This document shows, one piece after another, positions 1 through 8,882 of a DNA stretch of 64,000 nt; position 1 is the stretch's first letter; each line of letters opens with the position of its first letter. The notes beneath the pieces were generated by a model that did no database searches, was not told where the DNA came from, and saw nothing but the letters and a program-made list of their open reading frames with translations. The DNA is taken from contig NZ_AUFB01000007.1 in NCBI RefSeq assembly GCF_000426285.1, positions 62,001 through 126,000 on the forward strand, given 5' to 3'. Position numbers and translations under genes: made by a program. Source of the DNA: Rhizobium leucaenae USDA 9039. Its GTDB lineage: Bacteria; Pseudomonadota; Alphaproteobacteria; Rhizobiales; Rhizobiaceae.

Positions 1-428
1 GTGACGATCGCTGCTTCCGGCGGCTGCCCCTCCTTGGGCGGCGGACCGAGCTGTGTCAGGCGCGCGTCGATCTCGGCAGTGCGTGGCTTCAACCGCGCCG
101 AAATCGCCGCTACGGAACGATTGAGTTCATCCGCCTTGCCGGAAAGGGCCACCAGCGCATTGTCATCGGCGCCTTCCTCTTTGGAGTCACCTTCGATCGA
201 GGCAAAGTCCTTCTTTGCCTTGCTGAGGTCGCCAACCGCAGCCTCCAGCAAACCGTTGGCGAGTTGCGCCGACTGCGGCGCTTGAGCCGCGGGTTGCTGC
301 GCAGGCTGTACCTGTTGCTGATTCTGCGCAAAAGCGTGCCCGCCCGGCGAAGAGCCGGCAACCATGACTGCGCTCAGTCCCAAAAGCAGCACGGGCAAAA
401 AACGGAGACGGTGTTTCAGCAGGCGCAA
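1..428 (-). CDS. Mechanosensitive ion channel family protein, N-terminal part (DUF3772/MscS-like)
   Basis: Partial gene running off the left edge; about 142 residues are visible. A TTG start at 428 preceded by GAGGAG fits best, because it gives a signal peptide (LRFLPVLLLGLSAVMVAG then AFAQ) followed by a Gln/Pro/Ala-rich linker and a helical periplasmic segment containing RLTQLGPPP. That motif is familiar from the DUF3772 region ahead of MscS-type pores in rhizobial inner-membrane channels. The pore itself lies outside the window, so the channel call is inferred. An internal ATG at 365 would cut into the signal peptide. Confidence 0.6.
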   Translation of the reverse strand, partial: MRLLKHRLRFLPVLLLGLSAVMVAGSSPGGHAFAQNQQQVQPAQQPAAQAPQSAQLANGLLEAAVGDLSKAKKDFASIEGDSKEEGADDNALVALSGKADELNRSVAAISARLKPRTAEIDARLTQLGPPPKEGQPPEAAIV

Positions 429-601
429 GCAAAGCTCCTCGTCGCAGATTAAATCGCCGGCGGCTGAGCAAACGGATTCGCCGCACGAAACAATGGAAGA
501 ACGGGATCTTCCCATACTGTGATTGCGAATTTCATATTCCCTACGCGTACGCCTTGTAAGGCAAAGAAAGGCGACACAAAGGCATTTACACCTTTATTCC
601 C

Positions 602-1162
602 TCAGAATCCTGCTTCCGGCTGGGCAAGATAGTCTTTCTCGGCCTCTGTCGACGTCCGCCCCAGAAAGACATTGCGATGCGGGAAGCGGCCGTAGGCGGC
701 AATGACGGCGTGATGGCGAAGCGCATAGTCGATCTGCTCTTCAAGGCCGAGCGAACGGAAAAGCGCAACGGCTCGGTCCTGTTCGGCAAGGTGTTCGGCA
801 TGTTCGAACGGCATGTAGAAGAATATCCGCCGTTCGGCCGGCATTCCTTGATCGGCGCCGACCTCCAAAGCCGCTTTCGCTTCCTGCAATGCCAAACCAT
901 CCGTGGCAAAGGCCAGCGGTGTGCCGCGATAAATGTTGCGGGCGAACTGATCGAGGACAATAACCGCTGCAAGCCGGCGTTCGGGCGTAGTCCGCCAGGA
1001 ATCCGGGACGCCGGCCGCCAGTGCCAGATGCGTGTCGCGAAACCGACGGCGCATTTCTTCGTCGAGAGCAATGGTTGAGCGAAACCAATCCTCGCTCGTG
1101 CACTCCTCGAACCAGAAGCTCAGCACTTCTTCTGGCGTACAAACAATCGTATCTGCGGCCAT
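602..1162 (-). CDS. DUF924 family protein
   Basis: A 186-residue protein opening with EEVLSFWF and containing DQFARNIYRGTPLAFATD, the hallmark of DUF924, a soluble all-helical family without an assigned reaction. The start at 1162 (MAADTIV) is chosen over an upstream ATG at 1201 because GGAGGAAGGG lies just before it. It follows the FecCD permease gene by 72 nt in the same direction, so it may be the last gene of the cobalamin-riboswitch operon. No independent promoter was recognised. Confidence 0.75.
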   Translation of the reverse strand: MAADTIVCTPEEVLSFWFEECTSEDWFRSTIALDEEMRRRFRDTHLALAAGVPDSWRTTPERRLAAVIVLDQFARNIYRGTPLAFATDGLALQEAKAALEVGADQGMPAERRIFFYMPFEHAEHLAEQDRAVALFRSLGLEEQIDYALRHHAVIAAYGRFPHRNVFLGRTSTEAEKDYLAQPEAGF

Positions 1163-1234
1163 TCCCTTCCTCCCGGCATGCCCGCCCGGAGATAGGTCCA
1201 CGACCGGCCTCCGGCAATGGGGAACGCTAGCCGC

Positions 1235-2296
1235 TCAGCTTTTTCGCAGGATCAGAATGAAGGCGATGCCGCCGGCCAGACCCGTGACGATGCCGATCGG
1301 CATGTCCTCCGGCGCCATGATAAGCCGCGCGGCCATATCGGCCCAGACCAGTGTCAGTGCTCCGAAGGCGGCGCTCAGCGGCACGACACGGACGTTGTCG
1401 CCGCCGGCGAGCAGCCGGACGAAATGCGGAACCATCAATCCGACAAAGCCGATCGCCCCCGAAAAGGCGACCATGACGCCCGTCAGTAGCGCCGTGACGA
1501 CGAACAGCAGGAGGCGGAATTGCGATACGGCGATGCCGAGCGTCGCTGCCGTCTCGTCGCCCATGGCAAGGGCGTTCAGCTCTCGCGATTTCAGCATCAG
1601 CAGGGAAAGGCAGACGAGGAGCACGCCGGCCGGGTAGATCAGATGCTGCCACTGCGCCAGCCCCAAGCCGCCGAGCAACCAGAACACGACGGTATTTGCT
1701 GCCCTGGGGTCGCCGAGAAAAATCAGGAGGTTGCCGAGCGCGGTAAAGACAAAGGCGACGGCGACGCCCGATAGCACCAGTCGGTCGGCCGAATGTGAAC
1801 GCGTCAGCCGCGTTACCAGCGCCACGGCGGCAATGGCGAGCAGCGCGCCGCCAAAGGAAAACAACGGGACAGTCAACAGCCCAAAGATGAGCCCCGTGTG
1901 CAGGAGCGCCAATATAGCGCCGAAAGCGGCGCCTGAGGAAACGCCGAGAAGATGCGGATCAGCCAGCGGATTTCGCGTCAGGGCCTGCAGCACCGCTCCG
2001 GTGACCGCAAGCCCGGCACCCACCAGCAAAGCCAGCAAGACGCGCGGAAAACGGACATCCCAAACGATGCTTTCCTGTCCGCCTGACCAGGTGATGCGAA
2101 ACAACCCGGCATGCAGCTTGTTGCCGACGATCGACCAGACGGTCGCAAACGGGATCGGCGCCGCGCCAAACGAGACGCCCGCCGTGATCGACATGACGAG
2201 GAAAGCAGCAAGGAGAAGGATCAGAATGGGAAGGCCAAGACGCATGCGAAAATCCACGAGGCGATCCGTCCGGTGATCAACTGGACGGATCGGCAT
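1235..2296 (-). CDS. FecCD/BtuC-family ABC transporter permease
   Basis: A 353-residue polytopic membrane protein with the FecCD features GLAVTGAVLQALTRNPLADP and GFVGLMVPHFVRLLAG. Such proteins form the inner-membrane channel of siderophore, haem or cobalamin importers. It lies 9 nt after the binding-protein gene and completes a permease/ATPase/binding-protein set behind a cobalamin riboswitch, so B12 (or a corrinoid or cobalt complex) is the most likely substrate. An alternative start at residue 18 (MRLGLPIL, about 2245) is possible because no strong ribosome site precedes 2296. Confidence 0.85.
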   Translation of the reverse strand: MPIRPVDHRTDRLVDFRMRLGLPILILLLAAFLVMSITAGVSFGAAPIPFATVWSIVGNKLHAGLFRITWSGGQESIVWDVRFPRVLLALLVGAGLAVTGAVLQALTRNPLADPHLLGVSSGAAFGAILALLHTGLIFGLLTVPLFSFGGALLAIAAVALVTRLTRSHSADRLVLSGVAVAFVFTALGNLLIFLGDPRAANTVVFWLLGGLGLAQWQHLIYPAGVLLVCLSLLMLKSRELNALAMGDETAATLGIAVSQFRLLLFVVTALLTGVMVAFSGAIGFVGLMVPHFVRLLAGGDNVRVVPLSAAFGALTLVWADMAARLIMAPEDMPIGIVTGLAGGIAFILILRKS

Positions 2297-2305
2297 TGTC
2301 GTTCG

Positions 2306-3265
2306 TTACATCGCTTCCGGATGGAAGGCCTTTGCCAGCGTGGCGATGGCCTCGATGTTGCGCGGTCCCGGCGTAGCCTCGACATAGGGTAGCACGACGA
2401 AGCGATCGTTCTTCACCGCTTCGATATTCTTGAAGGCCGGATTGCTCTTCAGAAATGCGATTTTCTGGGCCGCGGTGACCTGGCCATAGTCGACGATGAC
2501 GATGACTTCCGGGTTCTTCTCGATTACCGGCTCCCAGGAAACCTCCGTCCAGCTCTTTTCGACATCGTCCATGACATTGGTGCCGCCAGCCGCTTCGATC
2601 ATTGCCGTCGGAATGCCGTAACGGCCGGAGGTGAAAGGCTTTTCCTCGCCGGAATCATAGACAAAGACGCGAGTGGGCCTGTCGACGTGACTGATCTTCG
2701 ACTGGATATCGCTAAGCTGCCTGCGATAGCCGGCAACCAGGGCCTCGGCCCTATCCTCGACACGGAAAATCTTGCCGAGATTCAGCAGGTCGACGAACAT
2801 GTCGTCCATGGTCGGCTTGTTCTTCTGCATGACGAAAATGCAGGATTCGGTGAGCTCATAGACCTTGATGCCAAAGGGCGCCATGGTCTCGGGCGTCACT
2901 TCGCCGCCCACTTTCATGCCGTAGTTCCAGCCGGCGAAATAAAAGTCGGCATTGGCGCCGAGCAACACCTCCTTGGTCGGATACTTTGGCGACAGTTCCG
3001 GCATTTCCTGGATGCCGTCCCTAAGTTTCTCGTCTAGCGTCTTCCACCCGGAAACGCCGGTATAGCCGACCATACGATCCCTTAGCTTCAATGCGAGCAT
3101 CATTTCGGTGAGATTGACGTCGTTGGAAACAGCGCGCGATGGCGCCTTGTCGAAGGTGACATCGCGATTGCAGCTACGCACAGTGACAGGCTCAGCCAGA
3201 GCAGCGCCGGCAAAGAGTGTGCCGAGCAGCAAGGCGGTGGCGGACAAGGACATGCGGAAAGACAT
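2306..3265 (-). CDS. Periplasmic corrinoid/metal-chelate binding protein (BtuF/FecB-like)
   Basis: A 319-residue secreted protein. The start at 3265 has GGAG 8 nt upstream and opens a clear signal peptide (MSFRMSLSATALLLGTLFAGAALA). The mature part shows the class III binding-protein fold: VTVRSC..VTFDKAPSRAV, a central helix and ANADFYFAGWNYG. It begins 13 nt downstream of the ATPase gene. It should capture the substrate and deliver it to the FecCD permease. B12 specificity is inferred from the riboswitch; an iron or cobalt chelate is the alternative. Confidence 0.8.
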   Translation of the reverse strand: MSFRMSLSATALLLGTLFAGAALAEPVTVRSCNRDVTFDKAPSRAVSNDVNLTEMMLALKLRDRMVGYTGVSGWKTLDEKLRDGIQEMPELSPKYPTKEVLLGANADFYFAGWNYGMKVGGEVTPETMAPFGIKVYELTESCIFVMQKNKPTMDDMFVDLLNLGKIFRVEDRAEALVAGYRRQLSDIQSKISHVDRPTRVFVYDSGEEKPFTSGRYGIPTAMIEAAGGTNVMDDVEKSWTEVSWEPVIEKNPEVIVIVDYGQVTAAQKIAFLKSNPAFKNIEAVKNDRFVVLPYVEATPGPRNIEAIATLAKAFHPEAM

Positions 3266-3278
3266 AAACGGCTCCAAA

Positions 3279-4058
3279 TTATCGAAGAGAAAAACTGAAA
3301 CGGTGAGATGTGTCGCCCGCGATCTGATGCCTCGCTTCGACACGAAACGCGGATGAGATGCGCTCGGCGGTCAGAACGTCTGACGGCAAGCCGTGACCGG
3401 TCAGACGGCCGGAATCGAGCACAGCAACATGCGTCGCAAAATCGGCGGCGTGATTGATGTCGTGGAGTGTGGTGATGATCGTCAGACCAAGGCCTTTCAA
3501 AAGCTCCAGTATTTCGAGCTGATGGCGGATATCGAGGTGATTGGTCGGCTCATCCAGGATGATCAGCTCCGGCTGCTGTGCCAGCGCGCGGGCAATCAAC
3601 ACCCGCTGTTTCTCGCCGCCCGAAAGCGACGCGAACTGCCGGAGCGCCAGATGCTTGAGTTCCAGGCGGACAAGTGCTGCCGCAGTCGCCGCATGGTCCT
3701 CCTCGCTCCAACGCGCCATGCCCTTGCGATGGGGAATGCGCCCCATCATCACGACGTCGCGAACGCTGAAGGGAAAATCGCCCGGCGTCTCCTGCAGGAC
3801 GACGGCAATGCGCTGCGCCGTCTCGCGCGGGCCGATCGACCAGAGATCGATGCCGTCGAGACGCACCGAACCCCGTTGCGGCCGGATACCGCGGTAGAGG
3901 CAGCGCAGCAGGGTCGATTTGCCGGCCCCGTTCGGGCCGATAATCGCCAGCCGATCACCGGCTTTGATGGACAGGCTGATGTCGCGGATGATGGGCTTGC
4001 CTTTAGGTGGCGCCCAGGTGACGCCGTCAGCTTCCAGTCGCAAGCATTTTTCCAGCAT
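3279..4058 (-). CDS. FecE/BtuD-type ABC transporter ATP-binding protein
   Basis: A 259-residue ATPase. Walker A GPNGAGKST is at residues 41-49, the Q-loop glutamine is near 89, the signature LSGGE at 145-149 and Walker B LIILDE at 165-170, followed by the NHLD motif typical of FecE/BtuD subunits. It energises the permease encoded downstream. It starts 9 nt after the DUF1636 gene. The length is normal for the family. Confidence 0.87.
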   Translation of the reverse strand: MLEKCLRLEADGVTWAPPKGKPIIRDISLSIKAGDRLAIIGPNGAGKSTLLRCLYRGIRPQRGSVRLDGIDLWSIGPRETAQRIAVVLQETPGDFPFSVRDVVMMGRIPHRKGMARWSEEDHAATAAALVRLELKHLALRQFASLSGGEKQRVLIARALAQQPELIILDEPTNHLDIRHQLEILELLKGLGLTIITTLHDINHAADFATHVAVLDSGRLTGHGLPSDVLTAERISSAFRVEARHQIAGDTSHRFSFSLR

Positions 4059-4067
4059 ACGCCCCTC

Positions 4068-4481
4068 CTACTGCAACAGCGTTGCGTGGCGCTCGGCTGA
4101 AACGATGGCGGCCGGAATGCGCGCCAACGTCTTGCCGCCCAACATTTTCGGGCGTTCGCCTTCCCGCGTCAGGCCATCGGGCCGATCGCGGTAAAGCTCG
4201 GCGAAGGAGACCAGCGCCCCGATATCGGCCTCATCAGCAATGTCACCGAAGAGGTACGTCGCCTTTGCCGACGCCTGGAAGGCGACGGTGCATGGCCTCT
4301 CGCAGCCAGCCATGCAGACACTGCCCTCCAGACTGAAATCGTCGGAAAGTGCCGCACCAGCCTCGGCAATAGCCGCCTGTAGATGCTTCAGCAGATCGAG
4401 ACCGGGACGGCATGGTGCGCCGACGTGACGGCAACTCGTGCATACGGTGATCCGATGCGTCTGCTCTTTCGCTTTGTCCAT
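4068..4481 (-). CDS. DUF1636 cysteine-rich (ferredoxin-like) protein
   Basis: A 137-residue protein with TVCTSCRHVGAPCRPG near the N-terminus and CMAGCERPCTVAF in the middle. This cysteine arrangement identifies DUF1636, a thioredoxin-fold/2Fe-2S-ferredoxin-like family often encoded with B12-related genes. The start at 4481 is supported by GGGAGG 6 nt upstream; an earlier frame extension lacks this. It is the first gene after the cobalamin riboswitch and is tightly coupled to the transporter. A metal or cluster-binding accessory role in corrinoid uptake or cobalt handling is inferred. Confidence 0.8.
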   Translation of the reverse strand: MDKAKEQTHRITVCTSCRHVGAPCRPGLDLLKHLQAAIAEAGAALSDDFSLEGSVCMAGCERPCTVAFQASAKATYLFGDIADEADIGALVSFAELYRDRPDGLTREGERPKMLGGKTLARIPAAIVSAERHATLLQ

Positions 4482-4606
4482 GAAAAGCCTCCCGGAGATC
4501 TCGCCGGAGGCAAAGTCAAGATAGGGCTTGCGGACGCGCATACGCCCTCGCCCAACCACTGAATTTCCATCGGAACACCCCGTCCGTTGCGGTTGACGTT
4601 ATCGAT

Positions 4607-4795
4607 GGCAGGTCTCCTGGCTCACGGGTCACAGCCCATTCGCACCTTCCCGGCATGAAGCCAGTGGCATGTCGCGAACGCGCTCTCCGCTTACAGTTGC
4701 GGGGGCAGCCACGGTTTTGGCCCCTGATGGGTAATCCGCACCGTGTTCCCTTTTCAGCCGCCCTCCGGATGATTCCGGCGGCAGCACCATCGGCA
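4607..4795 (-). promoter_or_regulatory. Cobalamin (AdoCbl) riboswitch
   Basis: Read on the minus strand, the segment has the conserved blocks in order: GAAAAGGGAA with GGTG, CTGCCCCCGCAACTGTAA, GCCACTGG, CCGGGAAGG, and the terminal B12 box GAGCCAGGAGACCTGCC at about 4607-4624. It lies 126 nt upstream of the DUF1636 start, which places DUF1636 and the FecCD-type transporter under repression by adenosylcobalamin. The 5' boundary is approximate. Confidence 0.95.
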
Positions 4796-4892
4796 ACGTT
4801 CATCTCATAGAAAATCGAAACGAGCAATGGTGGTGTCATCGATGTCTGCACTTGTCCCGGAGTCAGGTTGGCGTGTTTGGCACGTAGGTTTG

Positions 4893-4913
4893 ATATGTTA
4901 TTACGTTACATAT
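4893..4913. promoter_or_regulatory. AT-rich imperfect palindrome upstream of the cobalamin riboswitch
   Basis: ATATGT and ACATAT arms flank a 9-nt centre, about 100 nt upstream of the riboswitch, in a locally A/T-rich stretch that is a good place for the operon promoter. The centre resembles a Zur/Fur-family box (TGTTAT...TTACA), but the right half matches only partly, so the binding protein is unassigned. Confidence 0.3.
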
Positions 4914-5017
4914 TGCAATCAAAAACTGAGACTGCAAGGACAGGCTGAAACGTATTCACCAAACGATGGCGACCGCGGCATGATCTCACCCAAGAGATGG
5001 CCGAGATAAAATCCTAA

Positions 5018-6433
5018 TCACACCGCCTTACACTGGGGATAGAACCGCGCAGCCACCCCCTCGGCGGCAGCATAGGCCTGCGTCACGATCTCGGGCACGA
5101 GATCGATGTCCGGCAAGCTCCCGAGTCCGAGCGGCCCTATGGCAAAAAACCCCTCGGTTGTTCGCCCATCCACGGAGAGCGCGCCCGCCGCTTCGACAGC
5201 GAGGCCAAGACCGAGTTCGTCCGGTATGGCAAGGCCTGCGTCGATCAGGCTCCGCATCAATGGCGTGTCGAGATCGGGTTCCTGACAGCGGCAGTCGATC
5301 ACCTCATCGGCATAGATCTGCTCCAAGCCCTGCTCGCCAGCCGGCTTTAGCATCAAACCGGTGGGGGTGCGCCGGAGAAACTGCCCGCGGCGCGAGAGCG
5401 TATTGCCTTCTGCCAGCTCCTGTTTCAGCCGCACATACAGAGCCTCCGGCAGGCGGTTGCGATGGCTGTCGTAAAGCGCGCGCAGATGGCGGTTGAATTG
5501 CTGCTTCTGTCCCGCCGGCAGCGAGCGCCAGAGCGAGCGCGCGTGTTTGCGCAGGCCGTTCATGACGGATTGCCAGCTTTGCCCGTTCGCCTCGGCATTC
5601 TCGCAAGCCTGCCGGATAAAGCGCACGATCTCGCTGAGACTGCCGGGCATAGCCTCCGCCGGAAAGACGGGATCGGCATTGCTGCGGGTGTGGCTCTGCG
5701 GCAGGAAACCGTGTCTCGAAATGATGGTGATCTGGCCATTGTAGCCGTTGTCGCGCATCTGCAGCAGCCGGTCGACGACGCGCAGACCGCTGCCGAGCAA
5801 TACCGTATGCGGGCGCGACACCAGGCGGCGGGCGCGGACCGTCGTCGGCGTCACGACGGGTTGACCGCTCTGCGGCTCGTGATCGGCAATGCCGTAGCCG
5901 GTCGCAAGCACCACCGTGTCGAACGGCGGATTGGCAGCGCCGGCGCTCTCCACCACAAAGCGGTCACCATGGCTGCGGTGCACGCTGATCACCGCCTCGC
6001 CGCTGACTTGCACCGTAATGTCCCGCCGCGAGGACAGTGCCTGGGAAAAGCGCTGATAGACATAGTCGCTGAAAATGCTCTTGGGGACGAAGATCTGCAA
6101 AAATCCTGGTATTGCAGCCGGCACGGCACTGCGGAAGGTCGCATTGCTACAGAGCCAATCGTTGAAATCATCGGGGTCGCCCGCGGCAACCGAAAGATCG
6201 CGCACACGGCTGTTCAGGATTTCGCTGCTATGGCCGGACGCGAGAGCCTGGCCGCCGCTGACGCTGGAATTGGGATCGAAAAGCTGCAGATGAAACGGCG
6301 TCCGAACCGTCTTCATTAAGGCGATCGCCATCATCATGCCGGAAAAGCCGCGACCGACGACGGCGATACGCGGCATTTCATAAGCCTGTGCCAAGGCATT
6401 TGCCCTGGCGGAAAAAAGTCCCTGAACCGTCAT
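5018..6433 (-). CDS. FAD/NAD(P)-binding protein (NAD_binding_9/YdhS-like), copy 1
   Basis: A 471-residue flavoprotein with the dinucleotide-binding motif IAVVGRGFSG near residue 24, then NSRVRDLSVAAGDPDDF and VVLATGYG. This layout is typical of the YdhS-like FAD/NAD(P)-binding family, whose substrates are mostly unknown. The start at 6433 has AGGAG 5 nt upstream. It resembles the protein at 9560-11020 along its length, including a shared SW..V...R...LWR..P segment, so the two are paralogues. Its position near SfnB suggests oxidation of an organosulfur compound; this is inference. Confidence 0.75.
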   Translation of the reverse strand: MTVQGLFSARANALAQAYEMPRIAVVGRGFSGMMMAIALMKTVRTPFHLQLFDPNSSVSGGQALASGHSSEILNSRVRDLSVAAGDPDDFNDWLCSNATFRSAVPAAIPGFLQIFVPKSIFSDYVYQRFSQALSSRRDITVQVSGEAVISVHRSHGDRFVVESAGAANPPFDTVVLATGYGIADHEPQSGQPVVTPTTVRARRLVSRPHTVLLGSGLRVVDRLLQMRDNGYNGQITIISRHGFLPQSHTRSNADPVFPAEAMPGSLSEIVRFIRQACENAEANGQSWQSVMNGLRKHARSLWRSLPAGQKQQFNRHLRALYDSHRNRLPEALYVRLKQELAEGNTLSRRGQFLRRTPTGLMLKPAGEQGLEQIYADEVIDCRCQEPDLDTPLMRSLIDAGLAIPDELGLGLAVEAAGALSVDGRTTEGFFAIGPLGLGSLPDIDLVPEIVTQAYAAAEGVAARFYPQCKAV

Positions 6434-6529
6434 ATCAACTCCTGGGGCAAAGAGGTGGTCGATCATGCTTTTCTAAGGGCATATTGCTGCGTTGCCTGTA
6501 AACCGCACACAGCTCACGGCCATTGAGCG

Positions 6530-6670
6530 CCTGGCCGCTGGAGCCGCCGCGCCTCCTTAAACGCGCAATGGCCGCTCCGGTTCTTTGAACTCAGGGCATC
6601 CTCTCCGTTTGGTGTTCCGCCTGAAACGGGATGCTCTGGGCGGGTTCCCACGCAACTAGGAACCCATTTC
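6530..6670. repeat. Intergenic palindromic element with two strong hairpins
   Basis: The 390-nt gap between the flavoprotein and hydrolase genes holds no convincing gene. Within it lie two inverted repeats: GCATCC...GGATGC arms extended by CGTTT/AAACG at 6596-6634, and GGGTTCC/GGAACCC at 6642-6665. The element looks like the mosaic palindromic repeats common between rhizobial genes, but no second copy was found in this window, so its repetitive nature is inferred. Confidence 0.45.
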
Positions 6671-6821
6671 CCTTCGTCAACATCTGCACATATCGAGCCT
6701 GTCGGCGGCACGAGAGATGTAATTGTTGCTATTGTCTACTTATTTAGTCGTATATGAAAGCGCGAAAATCCGCCGGGAGCAAGCGCTTTCTTGCGATCGG
6801 CTTTTTTACGGTGGATCGCCT

Positions 6822-7421
6822 CTACGAAATGGCCTCGCCTAGGATGCTGTGCAGCGGCGGTTTCGCTGGCCTGGTCTGGCGGTCCCAGACCCTTCCAATG
6901 AACGCGGAAAATAGGTGATAGCCCTGCTCCCATCGACCAAAACCGCTGGCGATGTTGATGTGTCCGGCATGGCCAAGATCATGAAGCGCACTGCCCCATT
7001 GTGCCGCATGGCGGCGAAGCTCGGCGAAATCCATATAAGGATCATTACGGCTGCCGACGACCAAGCTTGGAAATGGCAGGGTTTTGGTCGGCATGCTGCC
7101 AAAATCGATGGCGCCGGGATGCAGTCTCTCCGTCCGGTCGAGATCGCAGGGAGCAACGAGAAAGGCGCCTTTTACATGCTGGGCGCCAGGCCGATCAGCA
7201 AGGTTCGCAGCAAGCAGACATCCAAGACTATGGGTGACGAGCCACGCCTCTCCCACCCTCTCCAACTCGCTTTCCAGCACCGCCAGCCAATGGCCCAGCA
7301 CCGGCGTCGACCAGGAGACCTGCCGGACGATGGTCGCCGAGGCTTGGTCTCGCGCCCAATGGCGCTGCCAATGGCCCTCGGCGGAGCCGTTTAAACCCGG
7401 AAGGATCAGTGTCGCGACCAT
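6822..7421 (-). CDS. RBBP9/YdeN-family serine hydrolase
   Basis: A 199-residue alpha/beta hydrolase. The nucleophile Ser65 sits in THSLGC, Asp127 in SRNDPY and His154 in GHAGHINIASG, which is the complete triad of the RBBP9/YdeN family. AGGAG precedes the ATG. It is transcribed divergently from the SfnB gene across a 194-nt gap. The natural substrate is unknown; its neighbours suggest a role in releasing or processing a sulfur-containing compound, which is inference. Confidence 0.8.
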   Translation of the reverse strand: MVATLILPGLNGSAEGHWQRHWARDQASATIVRQVSWSTPVLGHWLAVLESELERVGEAWLVTHSLGCLLAANLADRPGAQHVKGAFLVAPCDLDRTERLHPGAIDFGSMPTKTLPFPSLVVGSRNDPYMDFAELRRHAAQWGSALHDLGHAGHINIASGFGRWEQGYHLFSAFIGRVWDRQTRPAKPPLHSILGEAIS

Positions 7422-7528
7422 GGCGCTCTCCTGGATGCCAGCGGCGGCTGCAATGAGCCGCCTGCTTACAATTTCTCCATTCGATGCCTATTATGCCGGA
7501 CAGCGAAATTTCGATAAGCAAAGAAAAT

Positions 7529-7556
7529 CTATTGTATAGTAGATCTATAGAAATTA
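7529..7556. promoter_or_regulatory. AT-rich motif between the hydrolase and SfnB genes
   Basis: A TATTGTATAG block followed by CTATAG lies in the divergent intergenic region, about 60 nt before the SfnB start. A similar ATTGTATAG block recurs upstream of the Rrf2 gene (9480-9507) and a CTATAAATT block upstream of the second flavoprotein gene (about 11097-11118). It could be a shared promoter element or operator of the cluster. Confidence 0.3.
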
Positions 7557-7615
7557 CGATCATACCGCTTTCGCACCGCTAAATCGTTGAAATGCCAACC
7601 GTGATGGGGTCATGA

Positions 7616-8833
7616 ATGGGAACTGTTTCACAGTTGCACGAGCGCATCAGACCGCCCGCACACCGCATTCAAAGCGATGAAGAAGCGCTGGAGACCGCGC
7701 GATCCTTAGCCGCACAATTCGCACAGCAGGCAAGCGACCGCGATATCAACCGCGTCTTACCCTACGAGGAATTGGAGGCCCTTTCGCAATCCGGCCTGCT
7801 CGGCATCACCACTCCGTCAGACTATGGCGGCCTCGATATCTCCAACTCTGTTCTCGCCGAAATCATCGCCATCCTGGCCGAAGCCGATCCTTCGATCGCA
7901 CAGATTCCGCAAAGCCATTTCTACATTCTAGAAGCGCTGCGCATCGACGGCAGCGAAGAACAGAAGAATTTCTTCTTTGCGAAGGCATTGGCCGGTGACC
8001 GCTTCGGCAATGCCTTCTCCGAACTCGGCACCACCACGGCTGGTCAATACAATACGCGCCTGACATCGGACGGGTTGGGCTATCGTCTCAACGGCCGCAA
8101 ATTCTATTCGACCGGCGTGCTTTTCGCCGACTGGATCGCCATTTTTGCGCTGAACGCGCAGGACGACCTTACCATGTCGCTTGTTCCACGTGGTTCCGAG
8201 GGCATCCAGATTATCGATGACTGGGATGGTTTCGGCCAGCGCACATCCGGCAGCGGCACGACCATTTTGCACAATGTCTACGTCAACGCCGACGCCGTCG
8301 TTTTGCATCACAAAGGTTTCGAGCGGGCGACCACCATCGGTTCGGTCGGCCAAATCATTCATGCCGGCATCGATCTCGGCATCGCCCGGGCCGCTTTTGC
8401 CGAGACCGTCGAGCTTGTAAAAACGCAGGCACGTCCCTGGATGGACAGCGGCGTCGAGCGAGCTGCCGATGATCCGCTGACCATCGCGAGGATCGGTCAG
8501 ATCGCCATTCGCATCGAGGCAGCCGCCGCCATGCTGGAACGTGCCGGCAAGAAGATCGATATCGCCCAGATCAACCCAACCGAAGACGATGTGATCGAGG
8601 CCACGCTTGCCGTGGCCGCTGCAAAAACCCTGACGACGGAAATAGCTATCGAAGCCTCGAATACGCTGTTCGAGCTCGCCGGTAGCTCCGCCACGCGCAT
8701 CGGCCTCAATCTCGACCGTCATTGGCGCAACGCCCGAACCCACACGTTGCACGACCCGGTACGCGGGAAATATCATATCGTCGGCAATTACCATCTCAAT
8801 GGCATGGCGCCGCCGAAGAACTGGACGTTATGA
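7616..8833 (+). CDS. SfnB family sulfur-acquisition oxidoreductase (acyl-CoA dehydrogenase fold)
   Basis: A 405-residue flavin-dependent monooxygenase-type protein: helical N-domain, PSIAQIPQSHFY, a central beta domain with GRKFYSTGVLFADWI, and a C-terminal helical domain ending RNARTHTLHDPVRGKYHIVGNY. This is the SfnB/DszC-like branch of the acyl-CoA dehydrogenase fold, used to obtain sulfur from organic sulfur compounds. The length is normal. A flavin reductase partner is not encoded nearby. The exact substrate cannot be read from the sequence. Confidence 0.85.
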   Translation: MGTVSQLHERIRPPAHRIQSDEEALETARSLAAQFAQQASDRDINRVLPYEELEALSQSGLLGITTPSDYGGLDISNSVLAEIIAILAEADPSIAQIPQSHFYILEALRIDGSEEQKNFFFAKALAGDRFGNAFSELGTTTAGQYNTRLTSDGLGYRLNGRKFYSTGVLFADWIAIFALNAQDDLTMSLVPRGSEGIQIIDDWDGFGQRTSGSGTTILHNVYVNADAVVLHHKGFERATTIGSVGQIIHAGIDLGIARAAFAETVELVKTQARPWMDSGVERAADDPLTIARIGQIAIRIEAAAAMLERAGKKIDIAQINPTEDDVIEATLAVAAAKTLTTEIAIEASNTLFELAGSSATRIGLNLDRHWRNARTHTLHDPVRGKYHIVGNYHLNGMAPPKNWTL

Positions 8834-8882
8834 AAAGCGGAAAACTCGAGGACCTACTTGCCCTTGGCGGGCGAGCTAGGGA

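Noticed and set aside
6514..6711. Open frame of 65 codons on the minus strand as a gene
   Set aside because: It overlaps the palindromic element, has no ribosome site and its composition follows the hairpins.
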